A model generated the notes under the pieces. That model worked only from the letters and a program-made list of their open reading frames with translations, made no database searches and was not told the origin of the DNA. From NCBI RefSeq assembly GCF_002980575.1, contig NZ_PVBS01000002.1, positions 744,001-808,000 of the forward strand: a DNA stretch of 64,000 bases, written 5' to 3'. Shown piece after piece: positions 45,864 through 55,900 of this stretch. The stretch is from Sphingobacterium gobiense (GTDB taxonomy: Bacteria > Bacteroidota > Bacteroidia > Sphingobacteriales > Sphingobacteriaceae). Each line of letters opens with the position of its first letter. Position 1 is the first letter of the stretch. The position numbers and the translations under genes are program-made.

Positions 45864-47432
45864 ATGAAAAGAATAATGTATGCTGTATGGACGGTATTAT
45901 TACTAAGTACAGCCTGTCAGAAAAATTGGAATGCCCATTACAGCGAAGAGCAGCAGAATGCTTCGCCATTGAATTTGCTCGAATACCTAAAATCGAAACC
46001 GCAGTATTCCGAATTTGTGTCTAAGCTGGAAGAATTTGGCCTGGCGGATGAATTGGAACGCGATCAGAGTTTAACGGTTTGGGTGGTCTCTAATGAGAGA
46101 ATGGCCGCATTGAACAGTATGGAGGAGGACCTAAAATTTGTCTTAAGCTATCATATTAATAGTTTGATGTACGACAATACGAAGCTGAAGAGTGGGCTGC
46201 GGGTGATGACTTTCAACGGTAAGTATTTGACGGTGGAACGAGCGGGAGAGCAGGTGATGGTGGGAGATGCTCAGGTGCTGAACGGAAACCAACTTTGCCA
46301 AAATGGAGTAGTGCACGAGGTTGATCAAATCTTGACACCCGACAAAAGTATTTATGAATATATCGAAGAACTGGGAGATGATTACTCACTGATTCGAGAC
46401 ACCCTTTTGGCGATGAACGACACAGTTTTCGATTTGGAAAACAGTATTCCGGTTGGGGTAGATCCCACGGGGAATACAGTCTATGACTCGCTGTTCGTCA
46501 TTACGAACCCCATTTTTGATCGCGTGAATTTTCGTTCGGAGTTTGCCAACGTAACCATGTTCATGCCCAGTAACCAGGTTATCACCAGCTGTTTCGATGA
46601 TCTGGCGGAGCTGTACGATCAGTTTGGCAAGGAGTTTCTAAGAGAGGATACCTTAAAAGCCTATGCTTGGATCAAGGATGCGATTTTTTATAATGAAGTG
46701 ATAGAAAGCAGCTTCGAAGAGGATATTGTTTCGGCTTTTGGAAAGTTATGGAAACCCTCCGTGCAGCTTGTCGATCGGGATTATAAGCGGATGAGCAACG
46801 GGCGTATCTACGATATTACCAAGTTAAAAATCCCAAATTATGAACACATTGATATGATTAAGCAATTATTCCACTACTACGAGTTTGTGCCGGATGCGGA
46901 AAAAGATGCCTTATTTACCCTAAACAATGTGACAAGGATGCAATTAAATGACGACTTAACGGTTGGTTTCCCCACCTTAGGAATAGAGGTCACTTATAGA
47001 ACCTTACACATACACGGAGATTTGGATGACGGACTGCCGGCTTCGATTGAGTTCACGCCCATTATGTTAGAGCAGAAACCCGATGGATCAACCGGTTATA
47101 AAGTGGTGGAAGTACCTCCTGGTGAATATAACCTCTATATGGGCTTCCGTCATACTAGTCATCCTTTTGTTAATATCTATGTAGACGATGTACCAGTGGC
47201 GGAAATGCTGAATGTAGAACCCGCAACACCGTGGCATTATGACCGAAGTACCAATGTGGTGCCCGGTACGCGATACAACGGTTGGGGGGGGCTGGTTGGA
47301 CCGGTGGTGATTGATGGTGACGAGGTTCGGTCTTTCAAATTAACAGTAGAGTTCGCCGGATTGGGTAAAAGTTCGGTAGAACGTATAATCCCTTATCACT
47401 GGACTTTAGTGCCAACCGAAAATAACTATTAA
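45864..47432 (+). CDS. Lipoprotein with FAS1 domains and a C-terminal beta-domain (third fasciclin protein)
   Basis: A 522-residue lipoprotein (lipobox STAC, Cys18). A first FAS1-like repeat spans about 30-155 (WVVSNERMAALN, LSYHINSLMY, GVVHEVDQIL) and a second, more degenerate one about 165-330 (TMFMPSNQVITSC). The C-terminal 175 residues form another beta-rich region (YNLYMGFRHTSHPFVNIYVDDVPVAEML) comparable in position to that of the preceding protein. Its stop codon overlaps the next susC start by one base (TAATG), so expression of the second SusC is translationally coupled to it. Probably a glycan-binding or complex-forming partner of one of the two flanking SusCD pairs. Confidence 0.8.
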   Translation: MKRIMYAVWTVLLLSTACQKNWNAHYSEEQQNASPLNLLEYLKSKPQYSEFVSKLEEFGLADELERDQSLTVWVVSNERMAALNSMEEDLKFVLSYHINSLMYDNTKLKSGLRVMTFNGKYLTVERAGEQVMVGDAQVLNGNQLCQNGVVHEVDQILTPDKSIYEYIEELGDDYSLIRDTLLAMNDTVFDLENSIPVGVDPTGNTVYDSLFVITNPIFDRVNFRSEFANVTMFMPSNQVITSCFDDLAELYDQFGKEFLREDTLKAYAWIKDAIFYNEVIESSFEEDIVSAFGKLWKPSVQLVDRDYKRMSNGRIYDITKLKIPNYEHIDMIKQLFHYYEFVPDAEKDALFTLNNVTRMQLNDDLTVGFPTLGIEVTYRTLHIHGDLDDGLPASIEFTPIMLEQKPDGSTGYKVVEVPPGEYNLYMGFRHTSHPFVNIYVDDVPVAEMLNVEPATPWHYDRSTNVVPGTRYNGWGGLVGPVVIDGDEVRSFKLTVEFAGLGKSSVERIIPYHWTLVPTENNY

Positions 47433-50400
47433 TGACAAGAATATTAGCTGATTATATGAGGAATGTAATAATGATACAGGTGCGCCATCTACTGCTGAGT
47501 GTCTTTGTGCTGGTGGGGTCGATAGCGTTCGCCCAGACGGAGATACGTGGTAAGGTGCTGAGCAGTTACGATGGTGAGCCGGTGGGGAACGCGGTGGTAA
47601 GCATATTGAATACCACGAGCAATACACGTACCGCATCGGATGGTACCTTTAACCTAGACGTCGAGGATGTTGGAAACGCCATCCTCCGCGTGTGGAGTCC
47701 AGGCTATTACGAAGTGAAACTGGCGCTGTTGGGACGAACGAACTTGGAAATCACCCTGATCGGGGAAGGTAGAGCCAATTACGTGAATGTTGCGGAGGGG
47801 AGTTTCTCGGATCGAAATAGCGCGGTATTATCCAATATCGATTTTCGAGATGGAGCAATTGATGTGGAGCAAAGCTTGATTGGTGAAATGGCCGGGATGC
47901 GGGTGCTGAATAAAAGTGGCATGGCCTCCGAGGGAGGGATGATGAATTTTCGGGGTGTTCGTTCTTTTGAAGCGGACAATGCCCCCTTGATGGTGATTGA
48001 CGGGACACCTTTTTTGCCGGACTTAGCTAATTCCCCGATTATCGGTGGCTATGCTCGAAGTCCGTTTGGTGCGGTCGCCTTAAAGGATATTATTAGTGTT
48101 CGCCTACTAAAAGGTGCGGAAACCGCGCGGTATGGATCGCTAGGCTCAAACGGCGTTTTGCTTTTGCAAACTTCCGCCGCCGATGATATGGAAACCGTGG
48201 TAGAGTTCAACGGCAACTACGGTATCGCCCACAATTATCGAACTGTCCCGATGCTTAATGGTAGCCAGTATAAAAACCTTTTGGGAACGATTGGTATGAC
48301 GCAGTTTGAAGATGCCGGCGAGTTCTTGGCTAAATTCCCTTTTCTGCGCGAGGATCCGGATTATTATTACAATTACTTGTATAACAATGAAACGGACTAT
48401 CAGGATGCCATCTACCGGAATGCCTTTGTGACGGATAATCACTTACGTATCAAAGGAGGGGATGCGGTGGCAAAATACGACTTGTCCTTGGGCGTTTTGA
48501 GCCAGCAAGGGACATTGGATAGAACGGTCAATACCCGCTACAGTACGCGCCTAAATGCGAATATTAACCTCGGCGGGAATTTTGATTTATCGGCTGTGTC
48601 TGCATTGACCTACAATACCGGAAGAATGCAGGAACAAGGGATATTGCCAGCAACCAACCCGTTGTTGGCGGCGCTGCACCGTGCACCGATTCTGAGTCCT
48701 TACGCGAAGGATCAACTCAACAATATCTTGCCTGAATTCGATGTGGTGGGGCAGTTTGATGTTACAAACCCGTTGGCTTTGCTGCATACGGCAGATTTTA
48801 AATCGGATATCTACGATGTTTTTGTGCAGGGGAACTTGGGCTACCAGGCAAAGCCAAACCTACGCTTTAATGCACAATTGGGATTGTTTTCCAATTATAC
48901 GCGTCAGGCGGCCTTCATTCCTGGAGTTTCCAGCCATACCATAGTGGCTATGGAGGATGGCATCGCGCTGAACACCGCCCGAGCTGGTAGTGGAAAAAAC
49001 GCCAATATTTCTTGGAATGTTTACGGTACCTATGACAAAACATGGGGCCGAGATGCGGCGCGGTTTGGTGGCGGGATTCAAGGTTTACTCAATTCAGGAG
49101 AATATGATGCGGGAACCGGACGGAATACGAGCTCAGACTTTTATCGTACGTTGAACTACGTAAACAATGATGGCCGACTGTTTTACGGCTATAGCGAGGG
49201 GTGGAACTGGATGAATATCTATGGTTATACGGAGTACAATTGGCGAAATTTGGCAAAACTTGATGTGAGTGTCAGCGTTGACGGAACCTCGGTTACTGGT
49301 GCGAATGCGAATCGCTTCGGGCTGTTCCCCGCGGCTGATCTCTCTTTTTTACTGTCGAATATGGCCGGCTTTCGGGATATAAACTCCCTGAACAACCTCG
49401 TCTTGAAACTGGGCTATGCCAAAACCGGAAACAGCCGTTTCTCGTCAAAAATCGGACAACCGTTCTATAGCAGCCAGCTTTTTCGTCAACTTGCAGGGAT
49501 TGTGGTGGGCAATATCCCCAATGAAGGTATCACTTGGGAAGACAATGAAAATTGGCAAGCTAACTTGATTTACTCGGGTTTGGATCAACGATTGAACGTA
49601 AACCTAGGTTATTATTTTAATAAAGCCAGCAACCTCTTAAATGCGTTTCCGGTATCGCCTGTTGGTGGGATTGAGCACATCTATATGAATGGCGGCGAAA
49701 TCCATAACCGCGGACTGGAACTGGATGTGAACCTGACGATGCTGGATAAGAGCGACTGGTCGGTCAACTGGCGCGGGAACCTATCCACCTTGCATAGCGA
49801 GGTAAAAGCCTTGGTGAACGGAGCGGATTTGTTGATGCGGCAGCCCGATGGGCTTACACGCATCAATCGGCTAGGCGAAGCCCCTCTTTCCTTCTTCGGT
49901 CATGATTACCTAGGCGTCATCGCCAGTCAATCTGAAGCCTCAACACTAGGCCTTAGCGATTTTAGAAATCAGGCTTTTGCGGCCGGTGATGCCCACTTTG
50001 CTGATTTTAATGGTGATGGGGTAATCGATAATGAAGATCAAACCCTACTGGGAAGCAGCTTACCTAACCTATTTGGTGGTACCGCGCTGCAAGTTCGGTA
50101 TAAAAACATCCATTTGCAGGGAATGCTCAGTTTTAGCAAAGGCAATAAAATGTATAACGGTTTGCGCAGAAGTGTAGAAAGTATGGGTAATTATGCCAAC
50201 CAGTCGGAGGGAACTTTGCGACGATGGCAAGCAGACGGACAAGTGACGAACGTACCACGGGCAAGCTACGGAGATCCCATGGAAAACACGCGCTTTTCTA
50301 GCCGGTGGATAGAGGACGCCTCCTTTATGCGTCTGGAATATGTTACGTTGTCGTATAAGTTTGGGCAACATCGAATCAATTTTCTATCGAATTCAGAATG

Positions 50401-50554
50401 GTTTATCGTAGGAGAGAATCTGTTTACTTGGACCGATTACCTCGGCTTGGATCCGGTAACTGCCTATAACAATTCGATTAACTTTCTGGGCGCAGATTAC
50501 GGGAAAATTCCCCTGCCCCGAACCTTTAAACTTGGGGTGAATATTAAGCTTTAG
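47432..50554 (+). CDS. SusC-like outer-membrane protein without canonical TonB box (third)
   Basis: A 1040-residue SusC relative. Signal peptide core MIQVRHLLLSVFVLVGSIAFAQ begins at residue 14, so a start at 47471 is possible; the 47432 ATG overlaps the preceding stop codon. A carboxypeptidase-regulatory-like domain (IRGKVLSSYDGEPVGNAVVSI) and a plug (LMVIDGTPFLPD, ISVRLLKGAETARYGSLGSNGVLLLQTS) and a full barrel ending FKLGVNIKL are present. The stretch where the others read DEVVVIGYG instead reads GRANYVNVAEGSF, with no recognisable TonB box. Either a degenerate box is used or this protein is not energised normally. It lies 4 bp before a divergent SusD. Confidence 0.88.
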   Translation: MTRILADYMRNVIMIQVRHLLLSVFVLVGSIAFAQTEIRGKVLSSYDGEPVGNAVVSILNTTSNTRTASDGTFNLDVEDVGNAILRVWSPGYYEVKLALLGRTNLEITLIGEGRANYVNVAEGSFSDRNSAVLSNIDFRDGAIDVEQSLIGEMAGMRVLNKSGMASEGGMMNFRGVRSFEADNAPLMVIDGTPFLPDLANSPIIGGYARSPFGAVALKDIISVRLLKGAETARYGSLGSNGVLLLQTSAADDMETVVEFNGNYGIAHNYRTVPMLNGSQYKNLLGTIGMTQFEDAGEFLAKFPFLREDPDYYYNYLYNNETDYQDAIYRNAFVTDNHLRIKGGDAVAKYDLSLGVLSQQGTLDRTVNTRYSTRLNANINLGGNFDLSAVSALTYNTGRMQEQGILPATNPLLAALHRAPILSPYAKDQLNNILPEFDVVGQFDVTNPLALLHTADFKSDIYDVFVQGNLGYQAKPNLRFNAQLGLFSNYTRQAAFIPGVSSHTIVAMEDGIALNTARAGSGKNANISWNVYGTYDKTWGRDAARFGGGIQGLLNSGEYDAGTGRNTSSDFYRTLNYVNNDGRLFYGYSEGWNWMNIYGYTEYNWRNLAKLDVSVSVDGTSVTGANANRFGLFPAADLSFLLSNMAGFRDINSLNNLVLKLGYAKTGNSRFSSKIGQPFYSSQLFRQLAGIVVGNIPNEGITWEDNENWQANLIYSGLDQRLNVNLGYYFNKASNLLNAFPVSPVGGIEHIYMNGGEIHNRGLELDVNLTMLDKSDWSVNWRGNLSTLHSEVKALVNGADLLMRQPDGLTRINRLGEAPLSFFGHDYLGVIASQSEASTLGLSDFRNQAFAAGDAHFADFNGDGVIDNEDQTLLGSSLPNLFGGTALQVRYKNIHLQGMLSFSKGNKMYNGLRRSVESMGNYANQSEGTLRRWQADGQVTNVPRASYGDPMENTRFSSRWIEDASFMRLEYVTLSYKFGQHRINFLSNSEWFIVGENLFTWTDYLGLDPVTAYNNSINFLGADYGKIPLPRTFKLGVNIKL

Positions 50555-50558
50555 AAAT

Positions 50559-52193
50559 ATGAGGATAAAAAGAAAATACTTGATGAGTGGGCTGGCGGCG
50601 CTGATGCTGAGCTTCACTGGTTGCTCCAGCTACTTTGACGTAGATACCAACGATATCTTACTGGACGAAGACTACGTGAAGGAGTCCAATGAACTATATT
50701 CCGGCTATATGGGCGTCGCATCGAAAATGCAAGCCTTGGCGGATCAAACCGTATTTTTGGCGGACCTTCGTACGGATTTGCTGGAACCTACGGTCAATGC
50801 GCCGCAAGATCTTTGGGATTTGTATAATTTTAACGAGAAGCCGGGAAACAGCTTTGCAAACCCTCGAGCATACTATGATTTGATTGTCAATGCCAATGCA
50901 TACTTGGATAAGGTTATCGCTTATAAGGCAAAGAACCCAACCGCTATAGAGGAAGAACACTATCGGGCTTTGATTTCTGGAACAATTCGTTATAAGGTCT
51001 GGGCTTACCTTACCTTGGGCAAGCTTTACGGCCAAGTGGCCTATTTTGATGATCCCAACCTGAGTTTGGATAAAATCGGCGAGCTTCCGATCATCAGTTT
51101 TGACGAACTGATTCCCCAATTGATTGCCTTAATGGAGAATGGTGTGGAGGGTATTAACGGTACCGTTGAAACAAACTGGGGGAATATTCTCTTCCCGGGC
51201 GTTGCAGCCAATGAGCAAGATTTGGTTTGGAATATGATCTGTCCTTCGCCTTCGCCGCTGCGTATGGAATTATACCTCTGGAATCGCGAATACCGGCGGG
51301 TAGTGGATATTGGCATACAGTTTATCTATGACGATGGAGGTGGTCGTTATAAAATTGGTAACGATGATTATAATGGCGAATGGATACAATTTTTCACCCG
51401 CAATCCAGTGACCAAAACCCGTGGATTGATCAATATCGTTCCTTACGATTACGAACGGAATCAAACCAATCGGCTGATCCGTTATTTCTCGAACGAAGCA
51501 CCTTCGTTGTATTATTTGAAGCCCACGGAAGTGATCATGCAACGCTATGAAAGACAACTGCGCTATGATGGGCATACGCGGGGGGATCAATATAGAGGAA
51601 TAAATTATACCTACTATTTTCAAAACGGCGAATGGGTGATTCGTAAGTTTTCGCGCGAACGGGAAAGTGCTTCGGAAATTCACAAGAATAATGTGCATAT
51701 CGTCATTTACCGGGACTCGGACGTACACTTCTTTATGATTGAGGCACTAAATAACCTAGGCAAGTTCGCACAAGCCGAAGCGATGCTAAACGACGGTATT
51801 GAGCAGTACTTGATTCGTAACGTCGATAACCTGGAGTATCCGTTTGATGATGAGGTGATGAATTCCAGCTTATCCCGAAATTGGGGGATTCGCCGCCGTG
51901 TGAATCTCGCTCCGGTTTTCCCGGAAGGTTTATCAAAAGCCGATATCGTAACCGAAGCAGATCGGCAAGAATATATGGCGGCATTGGATCGCTTGGTGGT
52001 GGAAGAGTGGTTGATGGAAAGCGCCGGCGAGGGGAAGGGCTTTCCCGCATTGGTGCGCTTCGCCAAACGCTGGAACGATCCAGCTATCCTAGCCGATGTC
52101 GTGGCCTCCAAATACCCGGAAGGTCAAAAACAACAGGTAAGAGAGCACATGATGAATGAGCAAAATTGGTTTGTGAAGTATCCGTTGGATTAG
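50559..52193 (+). CDS. Divergent SusD-like lipoprotein
   Basis: A 544-residue lipoprotein (lipobox FTGC, Cys22) in the SusD position. SusD traits are weak but present: YFDVDTNDILLDEDYVKESNELYSGYMGVASKMQALAD, RALISGTIRYKVWAYLTLGKLYGQVAYF, DVHFFMIEALNNLGKFAQAEAMLNDGI and a C-terminal LVRFAKRWNDPA. It belongs to the variant RagB/SusD group that lacks the usual PVP tail and ends in EQNWFVKYPL. The last codons are repeated almost exactly at 52854, in a decayed copy. Partner of the TonB-box-less SusC. Confidence 0.85.
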   Translation: MRIKRKYLMSGLAALMLSFTGCSSYFDVDTNDILLDEDYVKESNELYSGYMGVASKMQALADQTVFLADLRTDLLEPTVNAPQDLWDLYNFNEKPGNSFANPRAYYDLIVNANAYLDKVIAYKAKNPTAIEEEHYRALISGTIRYKVWAYLTLGKLYGQVAYFDDPNLSLDKIGELPIISFDELIPQLIALMENGVEGINGTVETNWGNILFPGVAANEQDLVWNMICPSPSPLRMELYLWNREYRRVVDIGIQFIYDDGGGRYKIGNDDYNGEWIQFFTRNPVTKTRGLINIVPYDYERNQTNRLIRYFSNEAPSLYYLKPTEVIMQRYERQLRYDGHTRGDQYRGINYTYYFQNGEWVIRKFSRERESASEIHKNNVHIVIYRDSDVHFFMIEALNNLGKFAQAEAMLNDGIEQYLIRNVDNLEYPFDDEVMNSSLSRNWGIRRRVNLAPVFPEGLSKADIVTEADRQEYMAALDRLVVEEWLMESAGEGKGFPALVRFAKRWNDPAILADVVASKYPEGQKQQVREHMMNEQNWFVKYPLD

Positions 52194-52244
52194 TTACCAA
52201 AGTACGTTTATTTTTTTATTATAAACCCTTAAAATTACAAAGTC

Positions 52245-52700
52245 ATGAGAAAAATTTTGTTAAGTATCCTATTTTTATGGACCGGTACTGTTGCCTTTGG
52301 GCAGAGTATTAGTTGGAGTTTCCTTAGTTCGTATCCCCACATACCAATAACGTATGTCGATGACACGAAATTAACCTACGAATCTGCGAATGGAGTGTTA
52401 AAGGTTGAATATGAGCTTGTAACCGCCAATGGAGAGAATATTTTGTATTATGACATACAGCTTTCTCCCTTGCCGGGAGACCCTATAACGGAACTCGAAT
52501 ATTATGGGTTTAGTGAAGGGTCCATATATCATCCAATATTCTATACCTCTTTTTGGAATAGTGTTGATGGGTCTCCCTTATCAGGAAGCGTAACTCTAAA
52601 CCAAGGTGACCCGGAAGATTTTTGTCTTTACATTGAGGCTATTACATCTTCGAACATACGGTATCACTTAGGTTTTTTTGCCACCTACTATCCATATTAG
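52245..52700 (+). CDS. Small secreted protein of unknown function
   Basis: A 151-residue protein with a signal peptide ending near VAFGQ and no lipobox. The mature part is beta-rich with many Tyr, Trp and Phe (WSFLSSYPHIPITYVDD, YYDIQLSPLPGDPITELEYYGF) and no Cys pair that would suggest enzyme activity; only one Cys is seen in the mature chain. I do not recognise a family. It sits 51 bp after the divergent SusD and is followed at once by a SusD 3' remnant, so it may have been inserted during rearrangement. It could be a glycan-binding or structural protein; no function assigned. Confidence 0.7.
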   Translation: MRKILLSILFLWTGTVAFGQSISWSFLSSYPHIPITYVDDTKLTYESANGVLKVEYELVTANGENILYYDIQLSPLPGDPITELEYYGFSEGSIYHPIFYTSFWNSVDGSPLSGSVTLNQGDPEDFCLYIEAITSSNIRYHLGFFATYYPY

Positions 52701-52854
52701 AAAGTTATGGATTAGTGAGGACAATCGATTAGAGAACCCTCACTTGGAGGATGTTTTTGCTTACCTTAATGCCGGTGGACAGGAGGTAAATGCCTTTTTA
52801 ACGAATATCATTATGAACGAACAGAACTGGTTTGTGAAGTATCCGTTGAAATAG
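52699..52854 (+). pseudogene. Remnant of a SusD-like gene (3' end only)
   Basis: An open frame without a plausible start reads ...ENPHLEDVFAYLNAG and ends NEQNWFVKYPLK. The last 11 residues match the intact SusD at 50559-52193 (NEQNWFVKYPLD), and their coding DNA shares a run of 21 identical bases. The sequence upstream of those residues differs, so it is a fragment of a paralogue, not a fresh copy. Probable scar of a deleted susD. Confidence 0.75.
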
Positions 52855-52883
52855 GTATGGATACATGTTATTTAGTTGTTTTG

Positions 52884-52947
52884 TCAATTTTTAGATAAAA
52901 TACATCAATTTTTGAAAGTGTAAAACGTGCGCTGACCCCTACTTTTG
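52884..52947 (+). promoter_or_regulatory. Promoter of the third susC operon: 21-bp-spaced direct repeat plus -7 box
   Basis: Half-sites TCAATTTTTAGA (from 52884) and TCAATTTTTGAA (from 52905) are 21 bp apart; TACTTTTG (52940-52947), a perfect TAnnTTTG, starts 35 nt after the second half-site start and 37 nt before the ATG. Confidence 0.75.
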
Positions 52948-52976
52948 GCAGGAAGTAACTATAAACTGAAACATTT

Positions 52977-55900
52977 ATGATGCTAACTGTTAGACAAAAC
53001 GTAAAGGGGGGAGTGGTGTGCCTACTACTCTTTTTTGCTATGGTTTCGTTGGTTAAGGCGCAAGAGTTTTCCTTATCGGGGAGAGTGACTGACGCAAATA
53101 ACGAAGCTATAAGTGGCGCCAGTGTGCAAGTCAAAGGTAAGACAGCGAGCACACTGACGGAAGAAAATGGAACTTTTTCGCTTGCGGCTGAGGTAGGCGA
53201 TGTCTTAGAGATTACCTATGTAGGATATACGCCAGAAGAGGTGACCGTAACCAACCAGAATCCGGTGACTATCCTATTGATGACTGCCAACAACGATTTG
53301 GATGAAGTGGTCGTAATCGGATATGGAACAGCCCGAAAAAGAGATTTAACTGGTGCTGTCGGTTCAGTTAGAGGAGAAGACATTCGTCAGATCCCTGTCA
53401 CGACGGCGGCGCAAGCGCTCACTGGTAAAGTTGCGGGTGTAAATGTCGTAACGCAAAGTGGAGCTCCCGGGGCGGATGTTAATATTATGGTGCGTGGAGG
53501 AACATCTATTACTGGATCAACAACACCTTTATATGTCGTGGATGGGTTTGTAATGGACGACGCCTTGATGAAAATTGATATTAACGATATCGAAGGTATC
53601 GATATCTTGAAAGATGCATCCGCGACGGCTATATATGGCGCCCGGGGAGCAAACGGAGTTGTATTAATTACCACAAAATCGGCAAAATCTGGGCGGACCG
53701 CTGTTGATTACAATGCTTACCTGAGTTTCGAGCAATTGAGCAGAAAGCTTGACCTTCTGGGCGTAGAAGATTATGTGAAATACCAATATGAATTCCAGAC
53801 ACTAGCTGGTAGAGAGCATAATTTTGCAGCTATGTTTGGAGGTGATGTTTCCGCGCCTGATTTTGCTTCTGGCGCTTATGCCCGCATTCAAAATGATTAT
53901 GGATCGCGTACCGGTATTGATTGGCAAGAGGAAGTGTTCGGTGGAAACGCATTGTTACAAACACATAATGTCAATATTTCGGGGGGTAACGAGAAAACGA
54001 AATTGATGTTATCCTACAACAATACGAACCAAGATGGAATTTTGGCGAAGTCCGGCTTTCGACGAAATAGTGTGCGAGCCAAAGTAGATCACCAATTGTT
54101 TAAAGGTGTGAACGTCGATTTTAATTCGTTGTTCCAAGATGCCAACAGACAAGGTGGGGGCTCACTAGGAGGGATGCTCAAGATGTCGGCGTTACAGCCA
54201 GCTACAGGCGGGATTCGCTATAGCGATCAAGAATTGCTAAACAACGATATTAGTGAAGATCTTCAACTGATTGACTCTCAATATGATATTGCAAACCCTA
54301 TCATTATGAACGATGCGCGAAGCAGGGAAAGGGCATCTCGTTTAGCCAACGTTAACGTAGGGTTGACGGCTAAGTTTTTGGATAATTTTACCTTCCGGAC
54401 ACAAGGTTCCTATCAGTGGGGGCAGACACGTAATGACTTTTGGGATGACGGAAGAACCAGAGAGGCTAGGAATAACAGAGGTCCCTACGGTTCTATGAAA
54501 AATGCGGAAAATTATGAATGGCAATGGACGAACACATTGTCGTGGATGAAAGACCTGGACAAGCATCACATCAATTTAATGGCAGGACATGAAGTACGAT
54601 ACGAAGAAAGTCATGGTGTAGAGCACGAATACTTTGAATTTCCGGGAAGTAATTTTGGATTGAAGGATGTCAGCTTGGCTGGAAGGACGGAGCGTGGCGA
54701 ATCTGAAGCCCGCCGATACGGCTTGGTATCAGGTTTTTTCCGCGGAATCTACAATTATGACGATCGCTATTTGGTAACCGCTACCATTCGTGCTGATGGC
54801 GTGTCCACCTTTCGGGAAGGTAATAAATGGGGTGCATTTCCATCGGCGTCCGCGGCTTGGAATATACACAATGAAAGCTTTATGGAAGACAATGGTATTT
54901 TCGATCAACTAAAGTTGCGTGTAGGCTACGGAACAACCGGCAACGATAGGATCGAAAGTACACGCTATGCTACATTGTATGGCTCAACCGTTGTGGCTGT
55001 GGACAACAGTACAGTTATTGGTGTCAGACCGAGCGAAACGTTGGGAAATCCAGATCTGGTCTGGGAGAAAACGCAAACCACCAATATTGCCCTGGACTTA
55101 GCACTGCTGAATAACCGTGTAAACTTGACCGCCGACTTTTACAATAATGAATCAAAAAATCTGTTGTTAAAGGCAAATATACCGACTTCTACTGGATATA
55201 ATACCCAGTTTCAGAATGTTGCCACGCTACGGAACCGTGGGGTAGAACTTTCCTTGAACACGTTAAACGTACGTAATGACAACTTTCAGTGGAAGTCTGC
55301 TTTCAATATAACCTTTAACCGGTCGAAAGTAGGACGTCTCTTTGGTAGTGCCGGAAATGATTATATGATTACGAGTTATGAATCAAGGATTAACTTCTAT
55401 ACACAGGTTGGAGGGCCGATTAGTACTTTTTATGGATACAAATACGACGGCGTGTATACGACCGACGATTTTACGCAAAACGGAGATGGCGGTTATACAC
55501 TAAAAGATGGTGTAGCTTCTTTAAAAGGAAAAGACCGTTCTTCTGTGAAACCGGGTGACGTGAAGTATTTGCCAATAATGGGCGAGACCGACACGAACGG
55601 CAACCCGGTCTGGTCACCGGAAGACCGTACAGATCTAGGTAACCCTGAACCTAAATTTTTCGGGGGCTTCAACAATGAATTTATCTATAAGGGTTTCGAC
55701 CTGAGTGTTTTCTTGAACTTTGTTTATGGTAATAAAGTTTTCAATATGAATAGCCAACGGTTTATGGGACCGTATTTACCCAATCAGAACTCGCTGGGCG
55801 ACATGGCGAATCGCTTTACTCTAATTGACCCCAATACCGGGCTAGAAACAAGCGATTTAAATCGGTTAGCCGAATTGAATCCAGATCAACATGACGCCCG

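Noticed and set aside
52912..52914. TTG at 52912 as the -33 box of the third susC promoter
   Set aside because: Twenty-five nt from the -7 box is longer than the usual spacing in Bacteroidota; activator-dependent promoters may lack a good -33 box.
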